From contig CAYLNL010000010.1 of NCBI GenBank assembly GCA_964385175.1, positions 30,152 through 94,151 of the forward strand: a stretch of 64,000 nt of DNA, read 5' to 3'. Source of the stretch: CAYLNL01 sp964385175. Its GTDB lineage: Bacteria; Bacteroidota; Bacteroidia; Flavobacteriales; Flavobacteriaceae. A program made the position numbers and the translations under genes. A model generated the notes under the pieces. That model made no database searches and had not been told where the DNA came from. It saw nothing but the letters and a program-made list of their open reading frames with translations. Positions 16,296 through 26,500 of the stretch are shown in pieces. Each line of letters opens with the position of its first letter. Position 1 is the stretch's first letter.

Positions 16296-17129
16296 ATGAA
16301 ACCCGCTGTTTCCCTTATAGTAAGCACCTACAACCAGCCTGAGTGGCTCGAGAAAGCGCTTTGGGGGTATGAGCAACAAACCTTTACCGATTTTGAAATA
16401 CTTATCGCCGATGATGGCTCTACAGCAGACACAGCCAAATTAATAGAAAAATATAGCCGCCTCTCAACCCGCCCCATAAAACACCTCTGGCAGGAAGACA
16501 ATGGCTTTCAAAAAAATAAAATTCTCAATAAAGCTATCCAGGCCAGTGCCGCCGATTATCTTATTATGACAGATGGCGATTGTATTCCCCGCAACGATTT
16601 TGTGGAAAAACATATAGCTTTACGAAGAAAAAAACACTTCCTCTCCGGCGGCTATTTTAAACTCCCAATACACCTTTCAAAAACCATAACCAGGGAAGAT
16701 ATTAATTCTCAAAGCTGTTTCAAGCTAAAATGGCTACAAGAAAGAGGGCTAAAAAAAACTTTTAAAACCCACAAACTCACCTCAAGCGGGTTCAAAGAAT
16801 GGTTCTTAAACAAATTTACCACCACAAAAGCTACCTGGGATGGCAATAACGCTTCTGGCTGGAAAGAAGACATACTATCTATAAATGGCTTTGATGAGCG
16901 TATGCAATATGGGGGTGAAGACCGCGAAATGGGAGAGCGCCTTGTAAACTATGGTATAACACCTCTTCAAATTCGTTACAGCGCCATAACCCTGCACTTA
17001 CACCACGAGCGAAACTACGTGAAACCAACCATGCTTGCCGCTAACCGGCAAATACGCTATACTACGCGGCACCAATGCCTCACCTATACCCCCTATGGCA
17101 TTGTGAAACCCATAATCTCTGCGCAATAA
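16296..17129 (+). CDS. Family 2 glycosyltransferase B
   Basis: A 277-residue transferase closely related to the one at 14517. The two share ISTYNQP-W-LEK-LWGY, ADDGS, an IMTDGDCIP DxD block and GFDERMQYGGEDREMGERL in the acceptor half. It follows the epimerase by 4 nt. The pair probably arose by duplication around the epimerase and may add two sugars in sequence. The C-terminal PYGI near residue 270 is also shared. Confidence 0.92.
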   Translation: MKPAVSLIVSTYNQPEWLEKALWGYEQQTFTDFEILIADDGSTADTAKLIEKYSRLSTRPIKHLWQEDNGFQKNKILNKAIQASAADYLIMTDGDCIPRNDFVEKHIALRRKKHFLSGGYFKLPIHLSKTITREDINSQSCFKLKWLQERGLKKTFKTHKLTSSGFKEWFLNKFTTTKATWDGNNASGWKEDILSINGFDERMQYGGEDREMGERLVNYGITPLQIRYSAITLHLHHERNYVKPTMLAANRQIRYTTRHQCLTYTPYGIVKPIISAQ

Positions 17130-17202
17130 AAATACACCGTCACTAAATGTAACGGTTGTAAAAGAATTCTAAATTTATAGAGCTGTTTCTACTAAAACCA
17201 AA

Positions 17203-20055
17203 CTATTTCTCTTCCATATACGCTTCAATAGGAGCGCAGGTACAAAGTAAGTTTCTATCGCCAAACGCATCATCTACCCGCCTAACAGAAGGCCAAAATT
17301 TATTTTCATACAAATAATCTAATGGAAAAGCCGCCTTCTCACGGGAATAGGAAAAATGCCAATCTGTTGCAGCCACTATCTGCAACGTATGAGGTGCATT
17401 TTTCAATACATTATCCGGGTTTTCAAGAGAAACCTCATCAATCTCTTTACGAATAGCTATCATAGCCTCACAAAAGCGATATAATTCCGCCAAACTTTCG
17501 CTTTCCGTAGGCTCAATCATCAACGTACCGGCAACAGGAAACGATACAGTAGGAGCGTGAAACCCATAATCCATCAAGCGTTTTGCAATATCTATAACCT
17601 CTATACCCTTCTTTTTAAAGCTGCGGCAATCTACAATCATCTCGTGCGCCACGCGCCCGTGAGCGCCTGCATACAACAACTCATAATATCCCTCTAACCG
17701 GCTTTTAATATAATTTGCATTTAAAATAGCATACTTAGTAGCATCTGTTACCCCTTTAGCGCCCAGCAAGCGGTTATATGCGTATGAAATGAGGCATACC
17801 AATGCACTACCCCATGGAGCGCCGGAAACAGCGGGAATGGCCTTTTCGCCCCCCGTTTTAACCACTGGGTGAGAAGGCAGAAAAGGCGCCAGATGAGCTG
17901 CTACACAAATAGGCCCCACCCCGGGGCCACCGCCTCCGTGGGGAATAGCAAACGTTTTGTGCAAATTCAAATGACACACATCTGCCCCAATAATAGCAGG
18001 GTTTGTAAGCCCTACCTGCGCATTCATATTAGCCCCATCCATATACACCTGCCCACCGTTTTCATGTATAATTGCGGTAATCTCCTGTATAGCTGTCTCA
18101 AAAACTCCGTGTGTGGAAGGGTAAGTAATCATAAGCGCCGCCAACTCTTCCCGGTAACGAATAGCTTTTTCCCGTAAATCGTTCACATCAATATTTCCCC
18201 GCTCGTCTGTTTTCACCACCACTACCTCCATGCCCGCCATTACCGCCGATGCCGGGTTGGTGCCGTGGGCAGAGGAAGGAATGAGGCATATTTTCCTGTT
18301 TTTTTCACCTTTCCACTCCTGGTAAGCCTTTATAACCAGTAAGCCCGCATATTCTCCTTGCGCTCCCGAATTAGGTTGCAATGAAACACCCGTAAAACCG
18401 GTAATAATTTTTAACTGTTCTTCCAGTTTTTTCAATACTTCCTGGTACCCAGCCGCCTGCTCAATAGGAGCAAAGGGATGAATAGCAGCCCATTCCATCC
18501 AACTCAGCGGCAACATTTCCGTAGCAGCATTTAGTTTCATGGTACAAGAACCTAACGATATCATAGAGTGAGTAAGAGATAAATCGCGGCGCTCCAATTT
18601 TTTAATATAGCGCATCAGCTCCGTTTCCGAGTGGTAAGTGTTAAATACCTCATGCGTTAAAAAAGGAGTTTTTCGCTCCCATTTTCCTAAACGCATTCCG
18701 GTTTTTTCCCATGTTTCAACAATTACAGGCTCTTTGCCCAAAGTTTCTGCCATAATGCCAACAATGTTATTCAAATCGGCAAGCGTATTAGTTTCATTCA
18801 AAGAAATGCAAACAGTTTCCTCGTCGGGATAGAAAAAATTCACCCTTTTCGCTTCTGCAATAGCCCGAACCTTAGCTGCATCAGCCCGAAAATGTAAAGT
18901 ATCAAAAAAGCTATCATGTAACTGTTTTACCCCTATTTTTTCCAAGCTTTGCGCCAGGGCGATGGCTTGCCGGTGGATTTTCCGGGCGATATAGCGCAAC
19001 CCTTCCGGCCCATGATATACGGCATACATCCCCGCCATTACCGCCAGTAGCACCTGGGCAGTACATATATTAGAGGTAGCCTTGTCGCGCTTAATGTGTT
19101 GTTCGCGGGTTTGCAACGCCATACGAAGCGCCCGGTTACCATTAGCATCACGGGAAATCCCGATGATTCTCCCGGGAACCGCCCGTTTATACTCCTCTTT
19201 TGTGGCAAAATAAGCGGCATGAGGCCCTCCGTAACCAAGCGGAATACCAAATCGTTGAGTAGAACCAACCACCACGTCGGCGCCCCACTCGCCAGGTGGA
19301 ATAAACAATACCAGGCTCAATATATCGGCGGCTACTGCTATCTTTATTCCCTTTTCTTTGGCAGTTTCTGTGAAAGCTATATAGTCCGGTATCCCCCCAT
19401 ACACACCCGGATACTGGAGCAATGCCCCAAAAAAGGCAGTAGAACCTTTAAATTCCCGGTGGTCGCCCTTCACCAATTCTATTCCTAAAGGAATAGCGCG
19501 GGTTTGCAGCACTGAAAAGGTTTGCGGCAGCACTTCCTCTGAAACAAAAAAAGACACAGCGCCTGCTTGCTGCTGCTCCCGCGAACGCAGGTTAAAGAGC
19601 ATCAACATAGCCTCGGCGGCGGCAGTGCTTTCATCCAGGAGCGAAGCATTAGCGATTTCCATTCCCGTGAGGTCGCACACCATTGTTTGGTATGTTAACA
19701 ACGCCTCTAACCGTCCCTGGGCAATTTCTGCCTGGTAAGGAGTATAGGCTGTGTACCAGCCGGGATTTTCTAAAATAGCCCGTTTTATCACCGATGGCGT
19801 ACTTGTTTCGTGGTAGCCCAATCCTATATAGTTTTTATAAAGTTGGTTTTTTTGAGCCAGTGCATACAACTCTTGTAAAAATTCATTTTCGCTTATTCCT
19901 TCCGCCAGGGATAAAGATTCTTTTAGCCGAATGCTATCTGGGATGGTTTCATCTATAAGCTGGGCTAAAGAAGAAACCCCGATAGTCTCCAGTATATGGG
20001 GAAGGTCTTGTTCTCGGATGCCGATATGGCGGGCTGCAAAAACATCTGTTTTCAT
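17203..20055 (-). CDS. gcvP: Glycine dehydrogenase (decarboxylating), P protein
   Basis: A 950-residue fused P protein of the glycine cleavage system. It decarboxylates glycine and passes the aminomethyl group to lipoyl-GcvH. Both the N-terminal (RHIGIREQDLPHIL) and C-terminal halves are present, so it is the single-chain form. The PLP lysine is in HLNLHKTFAIPHGGGGPGVG. SLGSCTMKLNAATEM and PNSGAQGEYAGL are further family signatures. It is monocistronic, with its own promoter 24 nt upstream. No glycine riboswitch was seen in its leader. Confidence 0.97.
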   Translation of the reverse strand: MKTDVFAARHIGIREQDLPHILETIGVSSLAQLIDETIPDSIRLKESLSLAEGISENEFLQELYALAQKNQLYKNYIGLGYHETSTPSVIKRAILENPGWYTAYTPYQAEIAQGRLEALLTYQTMVCDLTGMEIANASLLDESTAAAEAMLMLFNLRSREQQQAGAVSFFVSEEVLPQTFSVLQTRAIPLGIELVKGDHREFKGSTAFFGALLQYPGVYGGIPDYIAFTETAKEKGIKIAVAADILSLVLFIPPGEWGADVVVGSTQRFGIPLGYGGPHAAYFATKEEYKRAVPGRIIGISRDANGNRALRMALQTREQHIKRDKATSNICTAQVLLAVMAGMYAVYHGPEGLRYIARKIHRQAIALAQSLEKIGVKQLHDSFFDTLHFRADAAKVRAIAEAKRVNFFYPDEETVCISLNETNTLADLNNIVGIMAETLGKEPVIVETWEKTGMRLGKWERKTPFLTHEVFNTYHSETELMRYIKKLERRDLSLTHSMISLGSCTMKLNAATEMLPLSWMEWAAIHPFAPIEQAAGYQEVLKKLEEQLKIITGFTGVSLQPNSGAQGEYAGLLVIKAYQEWKGEKNRKICLIPSSAHGTNPASAVMAGMEVVVVKTDERGNIDVNDLREKAIRYREELAALMITYPSTHGVFETAIQEITAIIHENGGQVYMDGANMNAQVGLTNPAIIGADVCHLNLHKTFAIPHGGGGPGVGPICVAAHLAPFLPSHPVVKTGGEKAIPAVSGAPWGSALVCLISYAYNRLLGAKGVTDATKYAILNANYIKSRLEGYYELLYAGAHGRVAHEMIVDCRSFKKKGIEVIDIAKRLMDYGFHAPTVSFPVAGTLMIEPTESESLAELYRFCEAMIAIRKEIDEVSLENPDNVLKNAPHTLQIVAATDWHFSYSREKAAFPLDYLYENKFWPSVRRVDDAFGDRNLLCTCAPIEAYMEEK

Positions 20056-20078
20056 GTGTTTGAATAGTAATAAGGCTG

Positions 20079-20086
20079 CAAAAATA
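20079..20086 (-). promoter_or_regulatory. -7 element of gcvP
   Basis: The reverse strand reads TATTTTTG, 24 nt before the gcvP ATG at 20055. Confidence 0.65.
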
Positions 20087-20333
20087 CAGATTTAACAGAT
20101 AGCCTGCGTCTTTTTTTAACTAAGCTATTATTATATGATAAGGGTAGAGAAAGTTCTGTTAATTAGCTTGGTTAGGCAACCCTAAGGTGATAATGGGGTT
20201 TATAAAAAATGGTTTGTTGTTGTGTAGAAAAATAAGAGTATGGGCAATTTATATACCTTCCAAAAAACAAGCCTAAGATTTTTTTGTATAAGCGTATTAA
20301 ATTACAAATATCTGTAAATAAATGATATATGTC
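20087..20333. other. Gap without recognised genes
   Basis: An AT-rich gap upstream of gcvP and downstream of purE. No ORF with family support, tRNA or strong hairpin was seen. Confidence 0.5.
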
Positions 20334-20825
20334 TTATTCAGGATTTTTTAACTGCTCGGCATCTTTAAGTACCCGCTCTTTGAGGCTTTCTTTGTACTGG
20401 GCGATGCGGTCTAAGATATCAGGATTTCCCTGCCCCAGAATTTGAGCGGCTAAGATACCGGCGTTGGCGCCTCCGTTAAGCGCTACGGTAGCTACCGGCA
20501 CGCCGGCAGGCATTTGCAGGATAGAAAGAACAGAATCCCACCCATCTATAGAATTTCTGCTTTTTATGGGTACACCTATAACGGGCAGGGGGGAGAGAGA
20601 AGCCACCATACCGGGCAAATGAGCGGCGCCTCCGGCGCCTGCAATAATAACCCTTATATTTCTGCGGTGAGCATGGGCTGCAAAATCGAATAACTTGTCG
20701 GGAGTGCGGTGAGCCGAAACAACATCAATTTCCACTTCAATCTCAAAGTGTTGCAAAATGGCAATAGCTTCCTGCATAATTGGCAGGTCGCTGGCGCTTC
20801 CCATAATAACGGCTACTTTTGCCAT
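20334..20825 (-). CDS. purE: N5-carboxyaminoimidazole ribonucleotide mutase
   Basis: A 163-residue class I PurE. GSASDLPIMQEA at the N-terminus binds the substrate phosphate, VVSAHRTPDKLFDFA carries the catalytic His, and AGAGGAAHLPGMVASLSPLP and GVPIKS are the remaining conserved loops. It converts N5-CAIR, the PurK product, to CAIR in purine synthesis. purK lies 230 nt upstream on the same strand, but the gap holds strong secondary structure. Confidence 0.96.
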   Translation of the reverse strand: MAKVAVIMGSASDLPIMQEAIAILQHFEIEVEIDVVSAHRTPDKLFDFAAHAHRRNIRVIIAGAGGAAHLPGMVASLSPLPVIGVPIKSRNSIDGWDSVLSILQMPAGVPVATVALNGGANAGILAAQILGQGNPDILDRIAQYKESLKERVLKDAEQLKNPE

Positions 20826-20881
20826 GATAACAGAGGGTTTGTTTTGATAGAACGTTTTTGCTGGTTTTCAATAGTAGGCAT

Positions 20882-20964
20882 CAGATGGCTGTGAGAAAAC
20901 TCACAGGTTGTTGCGGCAACCTGCGAGCTCTTTATATCATCTGGCGGTTTTTGCCCGGATGATA
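20882..20964 (-). other. Structured purK-purE spacer
   Basis: Several inverted repeats lie together: CTGTGAG/CTCACAG (20889-20906), AGGTTG/CAACCT (20905-20922), CAGATG/CATCTG (20882-20887 with 20938-20943, enclosing the first two) and TATCATC/GATGATA (20935-20964). The last two compete for 20938-20941. The region precedes purE by about 57 nt. It could be an RNA switch, a transcription attenuator or merely a stable spacer. Confidence 0.45.
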
Positions 20965-21055
20965 AACACACACTGGGCTGCAAGATACAACTATTATTTT
21001 TATTAAAAATAATGTGAAAACTACTTCCACAGGGAATTTCATGGGAAGAACCCTC

Positions 21056-22216
21056 TTAAGAGTTTTCTGCGGTAACATGTATTGTTTGTTTAACCTTTTC
21101 TGCTATTTTAAGGGCTAACTGAACATCTTTATTTACCACAGTAACATGTCCCATTTTGCGAAAGGGGCGGGTTTCTTTTTTCCCATAGAGATGTAGTGAA
21201 ACTCCTTCTATTGCCAGTATAGGAGGAATGTTTTTATAGCGCGCAATACCTTGATAGCCCTCTTTTCCTACCAAGTTTACCATAACAGCGGGTATTTTAT
21301 TGTCTGTTTTTCCCAGAGGTAAATTCAAGATGGCTCTCAGGTGTTGTTCAAACTGGTTTGTATAGCTGGCTTCAAGGGTATAATGCCCGCTATTATGAGG
21401 GCGGGGCGCCGCTTCGTTTACCAATAACTCATCGGTTTCCGTCAAAAATAATTCTACTGCGAGCAAACCAGTATGCTCAAGTGCCTGGGACACTTTCAAT
21501 GCAAGGAGTTGCGCTTGGCTGGCAATCCCTTCCTCTATACGGGCAGGAGCAATGGCATATTCCAGGTAATTTGCACCAGGATGAAATTGCATTTCTACAA
21601 CAGGATATGTACGCACCTCGCCGTTAGCGTTTCGGGCTACCAAAACAGCGAGTTCCTTTTTAAAAATAACCAGGTTCTCCGTAAGACAGGCTACGTTTGG
21701 CAAATTATCCAAATCAGAATAGGTTTTCACTACCTTCACCCCCCGTCCATCATACCCCATTCGGTTACTCTTCCACACAAAAGGAAACGACAGTGTTTTT
21801 CGCTCTATAGCCGTTTGTATTTCATGTGTATAGGCAAAACGCATAAAATCTGGAGTAGGAATCTGGTGGTCTATATAAAAGAGTTTTTGAGCGGTTTTGT
21901 CCTGGATAGTGCGAATGGTTTTTGCAGAGGGAAATACCTGTATTCCTTCTTTTTCCAGTTGCTCCAGGGCATCTACATTCACATTTTCAATCTCAAGGGT
22001 AAGCAGCTGCACTTTTTTTCCGAAACGATACACTGTTTCGGCATCTGTGATGTCTCCCTCTAAAAATTCAGTGCAGGCTGTTTTGCAGGGAGCGTCAGGG
22101 TTAGGGTCTAAAACAAGCGTGTGTAAATTATATTTTTGCGCTTCGGCAAGGAGCATACGACCTAACTGACCGCCGCCTACAATACCTAATTTAAAATGAG
22201 GAGAAAAGCAATCCAT
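21056..22216 (-). CDS. purK: N5-carboxyaminoimidazole ribonucleotide synthase
   Basis: A 386-residue ATP-grasp enzyme that carboxylates AIR with bicarbonate and ATP to N5-CAIR. LGIVGGGQLGRM opens the N-terminal fold; LPFVWKS-type (SFPFVWKSNRMGYDGRGV) and EAAPRPHNSGHYTLEAS are the ATP-grasp and substrate blocks. ATG 22216 is preferred over the TTG at 22234 because that TTG is the end of the -7 element. It is divergent from hpt, which also serves purine metabolism. Confidence 0.95.
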   Translation of the reverse strand: MDCFSPHFKLGIVGGGQLGRMLLAEAQKYNLHTLVLDPNPDAPCKTACTEFLEGDITDAETVYRFGKKVQLLTLEIENVNVDALEQLEKEGIQVFPSAKTIRTIQDKTAQKLFYIDHQIPTPDFMRFAYTHEIQTAIERKTLSFPFVWKSNRMGYDGRGVKVVKTYSDLDNLPNVACLTENLVIFKKELAVLVARNANGEVRTYPVVEMQFHPGANYLEYAIAPARIEEGIASQAQLLALKVSQALEHTGLLAVELFLTETDELLVNEAAPRPHNSGHYTLEASYTNQFEQHLRAILNLPLGKTDNKIPAVMVNLVGKEGYQGIARYKNIPPILAIEGVSLHLYGKKETRPFRKMGHVTVVNKDVQLALKIAEKVKQTIHVTAENS

Positions 22217-22231
22217 GAGAAAATATTTATG

Positions 22232-22239
22232 CAAAAATA
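22232..22239 (-). promoter_or_regulatory. -7 element of purK
   Basis: The reverse strand reads TATTTTTG, 16 nt before ATG 22216. Confidence 0.65.
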
Positions 22240-22291
22240 AGGGGAATAGCGAAAATGCTGCCTGGGTATCTGAAATAAAGAATCTAAACAG

Positions 22292-22299
22292 TATCTTTG
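22292..22299 (+). promoter_or_regulatory. -7 element of hpt-adk
   Basis: TATCTTTG, 26 nt before the TTG start at 22325; divergent from the purK promoter. Confidence 0.65.
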
Positions 22300-22324
22300 C
22301 ATTTTAAAAAAACAGAATAAAAAA

Positions 22325-22861
22325 TTGATACAACTTCACGGCAAATATTTTAGACCTCTTATCAGCGCCGAAGAAATTCAAACCGCTGTGAAAAAAGTGG
22401 CTGTTGAAATTGCAGCCGATTTTAAAAACGAAGCCCCCGTTTTTGTAGGCGTGCTTAATGGCGCTTTTATGTTTGCATCAGATATTTTAAGAAACTACCC
22501 TCATCCCTGTGAACTCTGTTTTGTGAAACTCAGCTCTTACCAGGGATTGTCTTCTACCGGTATTGTAAAAACCCTGTTAGATGTTCCCGAAACAGTTCAG
22601 GGAAAGAGTGTTATTATTTTAGAAGATATTATAGATACCGGCAGGACTTTAAGTGAACTGGTAGATTTATTTTCTCGCATGTCCATCAAACAATTTAAAA
22701 TAGCTACCATGTTCTATAAGCCCGATGCCTATAAAGGAGAGTATAGTATTGATTATGTGGGCATATCTGTTCCCGATATTTTTATTGTTGGGTATGGGTT
22801 AGATTATAATGAACTGGGCAGGAATTTACCAGGTATTTATCAAATTGATGAGCAGCCATGA
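22325..22861 (+). CDS. hpt: Hypoxanthine phosphoribosyltransferase
   Basis: A 178-residue purine salvage enzyme that joins hypoxanthine or guanine to PRPP. The PRPP-binding motif is VIILEDIIDTGRTLSELV. It starts at TTG: the encoded MIQLHGKYF matches the usual N-terminus of flavobacterial Hpt and no ATG is near, so a TTG start is real here. Its TGA overlaps the adk ATG, implying translational coupling of purine salvage and adenylate kinase. Confidence 0.93.
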   Translation: MIQLHGKYFRPLISAEEIQTAVKKVAVEIAADFKNEAPVFVGVLNGAFMFASDILRNYPHPCELCFVKLSSYQGLSSTGIVKTLLDVPETVQGKSVIILEDIIDTGRTLSELVDLFSRMSIKQFKIATMFYKPDAYKGEYSIDYVGISVPDIFIVGYGLDYNELGRNLPGIYQIDEQP

Positions 22862-23430
22862 TGAACCTGGTTTTATTTGGCAAACCCGGGACAGGTAAAG
22901 GTACGCAAGCTACTCTCTTGAAAGAAACATATCAATTTATTCACCTGTCAACAGGCGAGTTATTCCGGTGGAATATAGATAATGATACCGAGCTTGGGAA
23001 TAAGGCTAAAGCCTATATGGATGAGGGAAATTTGGTGCCAGATGAGTTAACCATAACTATGCTGGTAGCTGAGGTAAATAAACACCCGCAAGCAGAAGGA
23101 TTTATTTTTGATGGGTTTCCGCGTACAAGAGCGCAGGCGGAAGCGCTTGATTCTTTACTGGCTTCTAAACAAATGAAAATAGACGCCGCCATAGCTATAG
23201 AAGTGCCCGAAGATATGCTGGTGCACCGCTTACTGAAAAGAGGAGAGGAGAGTGGTAGAACAGACGACCAAAGCGAGGAAAAAATAAGAACCCGGTTTGA
23301 AGAATATAATAAGAAAACCTCTCCACTGATAGCTTATTATAAAGAACAAGGCAAATTTCGAGAAGTAAATGGAGTAGGTGCCGTTACCGAAATTGCAGCC
23401 CGGTTGCATGCTGTAATCAATTCACTTTAA
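22858..23430 (+). CDS. adk: Adenylate kinase
   Basis: A 190-residue short-form adenylate kinase (2 ADP to ATP and AMP). P-loop GKPGTGKGTQ (about 8-17), the AMP site STGELFRWNI, the DGFPRTRAQAEAL block and LLKRGEESGRTDDQ of the LID are present. The LID lacks the zinc-cysteine insertion seen in long forms. ATG 22858 or ATG 22861 could be used; both directly follow hpt. Confidence 0.96.
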   Translation: MMNLVLFGKPGTGKGTQATLLKETYQFIHLSTGELFRWNIDNDTELGNKAKAYMDEGNLVPDELTITMLVAEVNKHPQAEGFIFDGFPRTRAQAEALDSLLASKQMKIDAAIAIEVPEDMLVHRLLKRGEESGRTDDQSEEKIRTRFEEYNKKTSPLIAYYKEQGKFREVNGVGAVTEIAARLHAVINSL

Positions 23431-23525
23431 ATAAATTACTACCCGGTAATCCCCCTGTTAAAAAGTAATTTTTCCCTCGTTTATAACTCCTGCAACATAG
23501 ACCCTTTTTACAAAGAAGAGTTTAC

Positions 23526-23533
23526 TATCTTTA
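23526..23533 (+). promoter_or_regulatory. Probable -7 element of dnaE
   Basis: TATCTTTA differs from TAnnTTTG at the last base only; it lies 56 nt before the dnaE ATG. Confidence 0.4.
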
Positions 23534-23588
23534 CACAGTCATTTTTTATGAACCCTTTAAAAATGATGTAAACACCTTATAAATATCT

Positions 23589-26500
23589 ATGTACTTACTT
23601 TTTGATACCGAAACCACCGGCTTACCTAAAAGGTGGGATGCTCCTGTAACCGATACCGATAACTGGCCACGGGTAGTTCAGATAGCCTGGCAATTACACG
23701 ATGAATGGGGCAATCTTTTGGAGCATAGCGATGCGATTATTAAACCAGACGGATATACTATTCCCTACGAGTCTGAACAGGTACATGGTATTTCTACCGC
23801 CCTGGCAGAAGCCGAAGGCATTCCCTTGGGCGAAGCGCTGGAAGCCTTTAAGCGAGCCCTCTCAAAAGCTAATTTTGTAGCCGGGCATAACGTGGGCTTT
23901 GATAATAATGTGGTAGGGGCAGAATTTTATCGCCTCAACATACTCCATTCGCTCCTTTCCCTGCCAGTGTTAGATACGTGTACAGAAGCCACGGCGTTAC
24001 TCTGCCAGCTCCCCGGGGGTAAAGGAGGTAAATTTAAACTCCCTACAGTAACAGAACTCTACCGTCATCTTTTTAAAGATGCCTTCCAGGAAGCCCACCA
24101 TGCCGCCGCCGACGTAGAAGCTACTGCCCGCTGCTTTTTTGAACTCATACGCACCCAACAAGTATTCAGCCCCCAAGAGTTAAACGCTGCCCCCGATTAT
24201 TTTGCCCGTTTTGCAGCCTTTCACCCTCAACCCATAGCGTTAGTGGGGCTGAAACACCGCAATCTAAAAACAGCTTCCGAAAATATAAGGAAACAACTTG
24301 AAAAAGAAAAATCCACTACTACACCCTCAAAAGAAGAGCTTCTACAAAATGAACAACTTCTGCAAGAAGCCGTTTTTGTGCATCTACACAATCACTCCCA
24401 GTTTTCAGTACTGCAAGCTACCTCTACCATTAAGGAAATAGTTGAGGCCGCCTCGCGTGAGAAAATGCCTGCCGTGGCGCTCACCGATACTGCCAATTTA
24501 ATGGGCGCCTTTCACTTTGTGAAAGAAATTAATACACACAACAAAATAGCCCAGGCAAAAAATAAAGAAGCCTCCGCAAAAGGAGTTCAACCCCTGGAAA
24601 GTATTCTAAAACCTATTATAGGATGTGAGTTTTATGTATGCGAAAACCGGAACGATAAAACCCGTAAAGATAAAGGCTACCAGGTAGTAATGCTGGCAAA
24701 AAATAAAAACGGGTACCACAACCTGGCAAAAATGGCATCTATTGCCTATACCGAAGGTTTTTACTACGTTCCGCGCATAGACAGAGAGGTGGTGCAGCGC
24801 TATAAAGAAGATATTATTGTGCTTACCGGCAATCTTTATGGAGAAGTTCCTGCAAAAATCCTTCATTTAGGAGAACACCAGGCAGAAGAAGCATTGCTGT
24901 GGTGGAAAGAAGTGTTCCAGGATGATTTATACCTGGAAATTATGCGACATGGGCAGGAAGATGAAGACCGCGTGAACGAAACCCTCCTGCGATTTTCCAG
25001 GAAACACCGCATTAAACTGGTGGCGGCTAATAGTACTTATTACATCTTAGAGGAAGATGCCCGCGCCCATGATATTTTATTATGTGTAAAAGAAGGCGAA
25101 AAACAAGCCACCCCAATTGGGCGTGGCAGAGGCTATCGTTACGGGCTGCCCAACCAGGAGTACTATTTTAAAAGCGCCAAGGCTATGAAGAGTCTTTTTA
25201 AAGATGTTCCTCAAGCCATCCTCACCATCCAGGAAATATTAGATAAAATAAGCTATTACGACCTGGCTCGCCCGGTAGTGCTACCCAAATTCGAGATTCC
25301 ACCCACCTTCCTTGCAAACGGCACTACACAAGAGCAGGCAGAAAGCAGTTACCTGCGCCATCTTACCTATGAAGGCGCCAGTCGCCGATACCCCACGCTC
25401 TCCCCGGCCATAAAGGAACGGGTAGATTTTGAATTAGAAGTTATTGAGCGTACCGGTTACCCGGGCTATTTTCTCATTGTGCAGGACGTGTGTGCCGCTG
25501 CGCGCGAAATGGGCGTTTCTGTAGGGCCGGGACGCGGCTCGGCAGCCGGCTCTGTGGTAGCCTATGCCCTGGGCATTACCAATATAGACCCCATTGCTAA
25601 TAATCTTCTCTTTGAGCGTTTTCTCAACCCCGACCGTGTGAGCCTTCCCGATATTGATATTGATTTTGATGATGAAGGAAGAGGAAAGGTAATTGAATAT
25701 GTGGTTCAAAAATATGGTGCCAACCAGGTAGCTCAGATAATTACCTATGGCACCATGGCAGCCAAATCTTCCATACGAGATACAGCCCGTGTTTTAGACC
25801 TTCCCCTTCAAGAAGCAGACCGGGTGGCAAAACTTATACCCAATATAAAACTTACCGATATTTTCGGGCTCACCTCCGAGGAGCTTCGGGAAAGACTTCG
25901 CTCAGAAGATTTACTACGTGTGCAAGAGTTAAAAAAGCTGGCGGAAGGAGACAGCCTAACGGCACAAACCATAAAACAAGCAAGAGTACTGGAAGGCTCT
26001 TTCAGGAATACCGGCATACACGCCTGTGGTGTTATTATAACGCCCGACGATATTACCAATTTTGTGCCCATAGCTACCGCCAAGGACTCTGATTTGTATG
26101 TTACCCAGTTTGACAATGCGGTGGTGGAAAGTGCAGGATTGCTGAAAATGGATTTTTTGGGGTTAAAGACGCTTACACTCATAAAAGATACAGTAGAGCT
26201 TGTTAAATATCGCCATGATAAAGACCTGAACCCGGATACTTTTCCGTTAGATGATAAAAAGACGTATGAGCTTTTTCAACGTGGCGAAACCATCGGGATT
26301 TTTCAGTATGAATCTGTGGGGATGCAAAAATATATGCGGGACTTAAAACCTACGGTTTTTGCAGATTTGGTAGCTATGAATGCTCTCTATCGCCCGGGTC
26401 CCATAGAATATATCCCCAGTTTCATCCGCAGAAAGCGCGGGGAGGAGCCCATTACCTATGACCTTCCCGAAATGGAAGAAGACTTAAAGGAAACCTATGG

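Noticed and set aside
17869..18177. 102-codon forward ORF inside gcvP, and the many similar antisense ORFs in other long genes
   Set aside because: Antisense shadows of well-supported coding sequence, without recognised motifs or promoters.
20882..20964. ZTP (pfl) riboswitch before purE
   Set aside because: GGGCAAAAACCGCC looked suggestive, but the conserved CGTGACTGGCG and CCGCCTGGGCA elements are absent.
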